Positions 58,222 through 64,000 of a DNA stretch of 64,000 nucleotides are shown in pieces. This DNA comes from Pilatotrama ljubarskyi. Lineage: Eukaryota > Basidiomycota > Agaricomycetes > Polyporales > Polyporaceae. Location: positions 10,671-74,670 of the forward strand of contig MU277770.1 in the NCBI GenBank assembly GCA_022385805.1, read 5' to 3'. The translations under genes were made by a program, and so were the position numbers. Position 1 is the stretch's first letter. Each line of letters begins with the position of its first letter. The notes beneath the pieces are model-generated. The model did not search any database. It saw nothing but the letters and a program-made list of their open reading frames with translations, and was not told the origin of the DNA.

Positions 58222-60582
58222 ATGTACCTTTTGGATACCAGAACCGCAAGGCTGCACCACTTCCTGCGCTCTCGGGATCTTCGCTACGCCATCCTTTCTC
58301 ATGTCTGGCAGGACGTCCGCAACGAGCTCTCCTTCAGGGATGTTCAAGCTATCGGTGCCGAATGCGCACTGTCGGGAGAGAATCCGCGAGACCGGATGTC
58401 CCCCAAAATTCGCAACTGCTGCATCTTCGCAGAACGCGCAGGCTATGCCTGGGTCTGGATCGATACCTGCTGCATCGATCACAACAGCAGCGCCGAGCTC
58501 TCCGAGGCGATCAACTCGATGTTCGCCTGGTATGCTGACGCCGACGTCTGCTACGCCTATCTGTATGATGTCGGGGACCACGAGGATCCAAGCTCACGCG
58601 ATTCTGCCTTCCGGCGGAGTCGGTGGTACGAGCGAGGATGGACCCTTCAGGAGCTCATTGCCCCCGTACGCGTTGTTTTCTTATCCCAGACGTGGCGCAC
58701 GCTCGGCTCGAAACATACGCTCGCGAGCGTCGTCGAAGAAGTCACCGCTGTCCAGAAGGAAATCCTGACCCACGAACGCTCACTGGATAGCATCAGCGTC
58801 GCGCAGCGCATGTCTTGGGCTTCGAAGCGTCAGACTACGCGCATAGAAGATCGCGCGTACTCTCTTCTAGGTATCTTCCGTATCAATATGCCCACTATCT
58901 ACGGAGAAGGCCTGCGGGCCTTCGCTCGTCTTCAGGAGGAGATCCTTCGCCAGATTCCTGATCAAAGCATCTTCGCCTGGGGTCCACTACACGCCGACCT
59001 CAAGGTCGCGCGTCATCTCATGGAGAACGACAAGATCGACGACAGTGCGCGGCACCGACATAACAGCCAGAGAGATGTCGCTTTGGGGACACAGGCGAGA
59101 CTGCAGGATATGCTCGCACCTTCTCCCTCCGACTTCGTTAAGTCCGCAGGCTACAAGTCGGTCAGCCTGGGCAATCTCGCCACCACGTTCGGCCTCGAGG
59201 AGAAGATCCCGCACTACGCTCTCACAAGCCATGGCATACACGTCACACTCCCCATCTCTGCAGGCGCCGTTGACTCATGGAAGAGCTGGATCGCACGCAC
59301 GGGAACTGCCACCACTCAGCATGTCCGACTCGCTCTCCTGGCTTGCGAGAACGCCAAAGGAGACCTCGTCATCCTGTTCCTCCGGCGCGCTAATCAGGCA
59401 ATTGGGCCCCGGTATGCCGTTGGCGAGTTCGTCGATGGTACTGAAGACCAGCATTACTATCGGGGGGCGTTCTTCAACGCCAGCCGCCTCTTGTACGAGG
59501 ATGCTGTGCTTTCCGAGCATGAAGAGGCGCAGGAGCCCTTCATGGAAGGGCACATACGCGGCACGAAGAAGCAGAGCTTCCGCTACGGGAAGTTCGTACT
59601 GAACGAGCTCTACGTCCATCACCAAGGGCCTGGTCAGGACGTCCGCGAGCTTCACCCGGACGGCCCCATCCACGAGGTGATGGCGCCGGTGCCGCACTTC
59701 ACCTTCATCCTCCCGCATTGGCTTCACACTCAGCTCGAGTCTCGCTACGGCCTCGTATGCACACAGCGCGGATCTGACGGCGCCGTCTTGAAAGTGCCTT
59801 GTCAACTTACCGCAGACCAAGTGCAAGACGGCGTCTTCGCGGATGCCACATTCGTCGATGCGGCTCGGAAGGAGAGACTCGTCGTCCGGATCGGCCTGGG
59901 GAATTGCTTCTGCCTCATGGTGCCATATCCTGGCGTTCACGGCGCGCCGCTTCACAAACTATGGGTGCAGATGCGAGTGGCGCAATCAACAGCAGAGGGC
60001 GACGAGTGGGAGGCCTTACCCAAGCTCTCTGGCCCAGAGCAGGCGCCGGCATGCAGCAGGTCGCACATCAATTTCACGATGGTTCGTGGAGACCATGCTA
60101 TGATTCGTTGCACTTTCGGCGACGACCGCCGGCATGTCGAGGTATCCTTCAGGAAATGCGAGGGATTCGAGCTTATTCGCAGAATCCCTTGCAAAACCTA
60201 TACCGTCACCCTCGATGTATCCGGGCCCGCATACGCTGCTGCACCGGGACCTGGATCTGAACCCAGGCTCGTCAGCCCGGCCCATGGGCATTCCCCGCAG
60301 CGTGCTCATAGCCGCGTCCACATTGTTCGCTCCCGCTCTCCCAGTCCGACTGGATCTGACCACGCAGAGGACCCACGGGAAGGCGCTGCGACGGCCAGTC
60401 GACTGGATAAAAAGCACGCACTTCCTCTGCATGCGAGCACCTCGCCGCGCGTGCGTGCTGGGAATCATCAATCGGGAGTCATCAGATTGCGGATGGATTC
60501 GCCACGCTCTCCATTATCGCCCATGCCTTCGCCAACGTCCCCAATCCTGGCGTCGAGAGGAGGTTCTGGAGGGTACACTTGA
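58222..60582 (+). CDS. HET-domain protein (copy 2), intact, single exon
   Basis: 786 residues from ATG 58222 (MYLLDTRTARLHHFLRSRDL). HET motifs in order: YAILSHVWQDV, WVWIDTCCIDHNSSAELSEA, WTLQELIAPVRVVFL, RIEDRAYSLLGIF, MPTIYGEGLRAFARLQEEIL (about 20-250). The middle part resembles copy 1 in order of motifs (DQSIFAWG, PSDFVKSAGYKSVSL, GIHVTLPI). It is longer than copy 1 through a C-terminal tail rich in Ser, Pro and His that ends SPRSPLSPMPSPTSPILAS and is probably disordered. No repeat domain or membrane segment. The open frame extends upstream to 57976 but that part lacks family resemblance. Recognition or cell-death role is inferred from HET proteins in other fungi. Confidence 0.88.
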   Translation: MYLLDTRTARLHHFLRSRDLRYAILSHVWQDVRNELSFRDVQAIGAECALSGENPRDRMSPKIRNCCIFAERAGYAWVWIDTCCIDHNSSAELSEAINSMFAWYADADVCYAYLYDVGDHEDPSSRDSAFRRSRWYERGWTLQELIAPVRVVFLSQTWRTLGSKHTLASVVEEVTAVQKEILTHERSLDSISVAQRMSWASKRQTTRIEDRAYSLLGIFRINMPTIYGEGLRAFARLQEEILRQIPDQSIFAWGPLHADLKVARHLMENDKIDDSARHRHNSQRDVALGTQARLQDMLAPSPSDFVKSAGYKSVSLGNLATTFGLEEKIPHYALTSHGIHVTLPISAGAVDSWKSWIARTGTATTQHVRLALLACENAKGDLVILFLRRANQAIGPRYAVGEFVDGTEDQHYYRGAFFNASRLLYEDAVLSEHEEAQEPFMEGHIRGTKKQSFRYGKFVLNELYVHHQGPGQDVRELHPDGPIHEVMAPVPHFTFILPHWLHTQLESRYGLVCTQRGSDGAVLKVPCQLTADQVQDGVFADATFVDAARKERLVVRIGLGNCFCLMVPYPGVHGAPLHKLWVQMRVAQSTAEGDEWEALPKLSGPEQAPACSRSHINFTMVRGDHAMIRCTFGDDRRHVEVSFRKCEGFELIRRIPCKTYTVTLDVSGPAYAAAPGPGSEPRLVSPAHGHSPQRAHSRVHIVRSRSPSPTGSDHAEDPREGAATASRLDKKHALPLHASTSPRVRAGNHQSGVIRLRMDSPRSPLSPMPSPTSPILASRGGSGGYT

Positions 60583-60965
60583 ATTCTTTCGTGTATCGTG
60601 GTAGCTACGCAGAGCAACCTCGATTTCTTGGCATAAGTTACTAGGTGTCCGTTGACATCCTCGGATGCAGTCGATTAAGGTGTCGCGCCATATATTGCTA
60701 CCGGCCGTACTCAAGCGGCTTGCCATTGCGGTGAGCATTGACGGCCATTGTGTGATGCTACTGGCCAACAAACTCGCCGCTGTCGGGGTCGGGGTCGGTC
60801 TCGACTGCGGGCGGTATGTAAGCGACACAGGAACAGTGTCAAGGACTCGGGACCTGATACTGTGAGTTCTACAAGCAATTACTCCGGAAATCGAAGGCTA
60901 CCGTAGATTTACATGTCCGTATAATGATAGACTAGCAAGACTGTATTCAACGCATGATGCCCCGA
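60583..60965. other. Intergenic, convergent 3' flanks
   Basis: No feature seen between the HET gene and the 3' end of the P4-ATPase gene. Confidence 0.55.
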
Positions 60966-63900
60966 TCAGTAGCCCGACGGTCGGGCGCCCGTCTTGGACG
61001 TGTCGTAGGCTCGTATCAGACGCGCCTGGTCCTGTCGCGCCGCGTTCTCCGTTTGACTGAAAGCGAAGCCGCGGTTGCGACGCATTCTCTGCACCGCACG
61101 GACTTTCTTGATCGCTTTCTGAAATCTATTGAATCGGAAGAACTCAGTCACGGAGATGATCCGGTCATTACTCGTGGACGTACTGTTCTTGCCGCGGACG
61201 ATAGTCCGGGATGTTGTACTTCTGGATTTCCTGTGCGATGTGATACGTTTCCGGCATGTACGTTCTCCGGTAACTGAGAGAATTGATCAATAGGCAATCT
61301 CACAAGACGGGGGAAGATGGAACTCACTACTTCCAGACGAAATCGCGCGTCAAACATACGATAGGTACGAGCAGAAGTACAAAGTAGAAGACAGCATCTG
61401 TCCATAGACGGGGGACGATGCCCTGGTACTCGGTCGAGAATCCGATTGCCGGGGCAACGACAGCGTAGACCGGGAGGAAGAGCATGGTGAACACGAAAGA
61501 TCCGGGGATTGCTGCGAAGCAAAGGCATTATGATCCGAAGCCGCGAGACAATACGAGCGCAACATACCTGCCACAGTGTACTTTGTCCATAAGCTGCAAA
61601 CGAAAGGTTAGACGAGCGATGGTTGGTAAGGGGACTGCGACATACTCCGAGATCAACGCGGCCTTGCCCAGTACTGTCAGCAGTACAGCGAGGTACAACG
61701 TGGTGCCCCAGAACCAATGCCCAGAATCCAGCCCGGTCGCCTGCTTCAGATCTCCCCAGAAGAGAATCACAGAGAACCCAAACAGGATCTTGGAGCGGTG
61801 TCAACACTTGGAGGTCTTGTTTGACATAGTAAATTAACTCACGAGACTGTGGTACAACGCATTGCCGACCCAAGCCCAGAACTGTGTCCTAGTAAAGAAG
61901 GCGTTCCGCTGACCGAGCATGTAGAGTTGCGGGTACCGGTCGAGGATCCGAGCAGAGACGAATTGATCGAAGACGCCGATGACGAGCGGGGGTAGGACCG
62001 TGAATACGACATTGTAGAGCGACAGTGTCCAGGATTCGTACGCGATCTGGCCGGAAAAGTTGTTGAAGAACGAGAACTGCGTGCCAGGTCAGAAGTGCCC
62101 ATATTGCAGTCATGTCCCAGACGCACCCAGAACTGAGTCATGTAGAGCACGATATTCTTGTAGAACGAGTCTGAACGGAAAGGAGGCGTCATCAACACTG
62201 CAGAGCGTCGCACTCCTTATTCGCACTCACACAACAGCATCTTGGACAGACGGGTGTAACTCCACGCGCCATGGACAAGCAAGAGCTTCTTCAGGTAGCG
62301 GAATTGCGAGATCGCGACGTCGGCCGCTCGAGCAGCTTGGAGACCCTAGGGATTTGTTAGACGTTGCCTGCATGACGGATTCATAGCACTCACCTCGACA
62401 CCCGATATGCCAACGCCGACATGCGCAGCTTGGATCATGCTGACATCGTTGGCGCCGTCCCCGATGGCGAGCAGGATGGACTTCTGGTTCTTCTTGACAA
62501 GCTTGACCACCAGCGCTTTCTGTAGAGGCGATACACGACCTACATATGAACAGTCTGAGCACTGAAGTCATGTGGGGATCATGGAGACTCACAGCAGATA
62601 ACCGCCTTGCAGAGAATGGCTAGCTCGAGGAACGTCTTCGAAATCTCCTTCTCCAAAGCGAAGGTGAGGCTCTTGCCATCTGCGTGAACAGTTGTTCAGG
62701 TGGATTGCTTGCACGAGAAGTTGTGTACCTACCAATGACGAGCGCGAGGTCCTCCTGGTCGCCTGCGTTACGTTGACTCTTGATCGCGGAGAGTCGCTTC
62801 GTGAGGAATTCTTCCGTTTCATGGGCCGTCTCCTCGTTCACAATGACCTAGACGCCGTCTCAGCGAGTGGCTCAATCTACTACTGCAATATACTGACCAG
62901 GTTCATAGACTCGGAGATGAGCCTGCAAGACATGCCAATGTTGATAGCGGTCTCTTGCCTGTCGCCAGTAAGCACCCAGACCTAGCAACGGAGATAAATC
63001 CTCGGTATACCAGCATGCCACGAGTGAGTCCGCACCTTGATGCCGGCCATCTGGAGCGTGTGGATGGTGTCCGGAACGCCTTCTTGGAGTTTGTCTTCAA
63101 TTGCAGTCGCCCCCAGCAAGAACATATCCCTCTCAATCAGCTCTGCAGCCTTGTCGAGCGCCTCGCCACGTCCATTGATCGTCGCGGCGGCCTGGTCATA
63201 GATCGTCACCCATTGCCGGTATTCCGCCTCAGGAATGTCGCGGCAAGCGATGCAAAGCGTACGCAGGCCATCCGTGGCGTAGTCCTGGATGGCAAGGGTG
63301 CGTCAGCACAGTAGGACGTTCATTCGGGGAACTTGAACTCACCTCAAGATGAAGAAGAGTCTTCTCGGTGAACGGCTGGTTCTCACAGAGGCGCTCGAGG
63401 ATGACCGTATCTGCGCCCTTACAGAACAGCTTGATCTTCCCATCCGGGCATCTGACAACCGTTGACATGCGTTTCCTCGTCGAATTGAACTCGCAAACGT
63501 TCAATATTTCATACTCCAGCGACTTCCCATGGACGTTGACGAAGACCGACTTCGGCTTCCGCATCTACGAGCAAAACATGAGGGGACCGCGAATGGATCG
63601 ACAGAGACATATGAACGCACATGGAACTGGTACCCGAGGATCTCTGCACCAGCGACGAGGGCGGCTTCATCCGGACTGCTGGCCTGGTAGTGCATCTTAC
63701 CGTCGCGGACCTCTGGAATGACCGTATGACACACGGCAAGGAGCGTCAAGAACTCGTCCGCGACCTCGCGCTCGCCCCCTGCAGCAGCTGATCCTCCTAC
63801 GTCGACAAAGGGGTTCTGAGCGCCGCTCACGAGCGCACGTAGCTCGTCGAACGAATGCCACGCCTCCTTGTCATCGTCGCCATCACCGCGGCGGCTCTCG

Positions 63901-64000
63901 TCAACGACGTCGGCATAGGCGACACCGCCGATGCTGCAGAACCGGAACTCCATCTCGTTGCGTGTGAGCGTGCCCGTCTTGTCGCTGAATACATACTCGA
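60966..64000 (-). CDS. DRS2: P4-ATPase phospholipid flippase, Drs2-like (5' part beyond window)
   Basis: Fifteen exons seen: >64000-63621, 63564-63343, 63284-63036, 62981-62898, 62847-62733, 62679-62593, 62539-62394, 62345-62231, 62170-62127, 62076-61843, 61788-61646, 61593-61568, 61511-61331, 61273-61184, 61125-60966 (757 residues, frame closed). The window begins at the phosphorylation motif DKTGTLT, then [41 protein letters not shown], the hinge [20 protein letters not shown] and six C-terminal membrane helices ([42 protein letters not shown] and others). P4-ATPases flip phosphatidylserine/ethanolamine to the cytosolic leaflet at the trans-Golgi and plasma membrane. The Drs2 rather than Dnf assignment rests on overall similarity. 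The N-terminal actuator domain and helices 1-4 lie outside. Confidence 0.92.

Overview
This 64 kb window is nuclear DNA of a filamentous basidiomycete, most likely an agaricomycete and possibly a polypore. Evidence: GC-rich genes cut by many short GT-AG introns (about 50-65 bp), spliceosomal genes packed on both strands, HET-domain proteins of the mushroom type, a NoxR (p67phox-like) regulator, an Slt2-type MAP kinase, a Bud4/anillin protein and intron-containing nuclear tRNA genes. The species cannot be read from the sequence. Splice sites were worked out by eye and checked by requiring each joined reading frame to be a multiple of three.

Layout. 1-5.7 kb: an AT-richer transposon island with the right part of a decayed Ty3/gypsy-type LTR element (two LTR copies, a broken gag on the minus strand, and an antisense spliced ORF with a Zn2Cys6-like cysteine pattern), then two tRNA-headed SINE-like repeats in opposite orientation. 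5.7-23 kb: a single-pass membrane protein, N-acetylglucosamine kinase, a BRCT protein of the microcephalin type, three conserved but unnamed genes and a mitochondrial-type NAD(H) kinase. 23-32.6 kb: an asteroid/XPG-like nuclease-fold protein with a tRNA-Leu(CAG) just upstream, the 1,363-residue Bud4/anillin-like septation protein, and an unnamed helical protein diverging from it. 33-46 kb: a decayed HET-domain pseudogene, an Aly/REF-like RRM protein, noxR, a possible mitochondrial protein, and two tandem F-box-like genes that both carry frameshifts. 47-60.6 kb: two intact single-exon HET genes bracketing the Slt2 MAP kinase, a secreted type-B carboxylesterase with an 8-nt microexon, an aldo/keto reductase and tRNA-Gln(TTG). 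61-64 kb: the 3' part of a P4-ATPase (Drs2-like lipid flippase), running off the right edge.

How genes relate. There are no operons. Several pairs are divergent with short shared upstream regions (13,711-13,970; 31,419-31,624). NoxR, Slt2, Bud4 and Drs2 all belong to polarity, cell-wall and septum biology in known fungi, but their proximity here is probably ordinary synteny. The accessory part of the window is the set of two intact HET genes, one HET pseudogene and two broken F-box-like genes between 33 and 60.6 kb, which looks like a rapidly turning over recognition-gene neighbourhood. I did not find a clearly new multi-gene system. The most unusual items are the Zn2Cys6-like antisense ORF inside the LTR element, the inverted SINE pair, the microexons of the esterase, and the 1,057-bp first intron of noxR.
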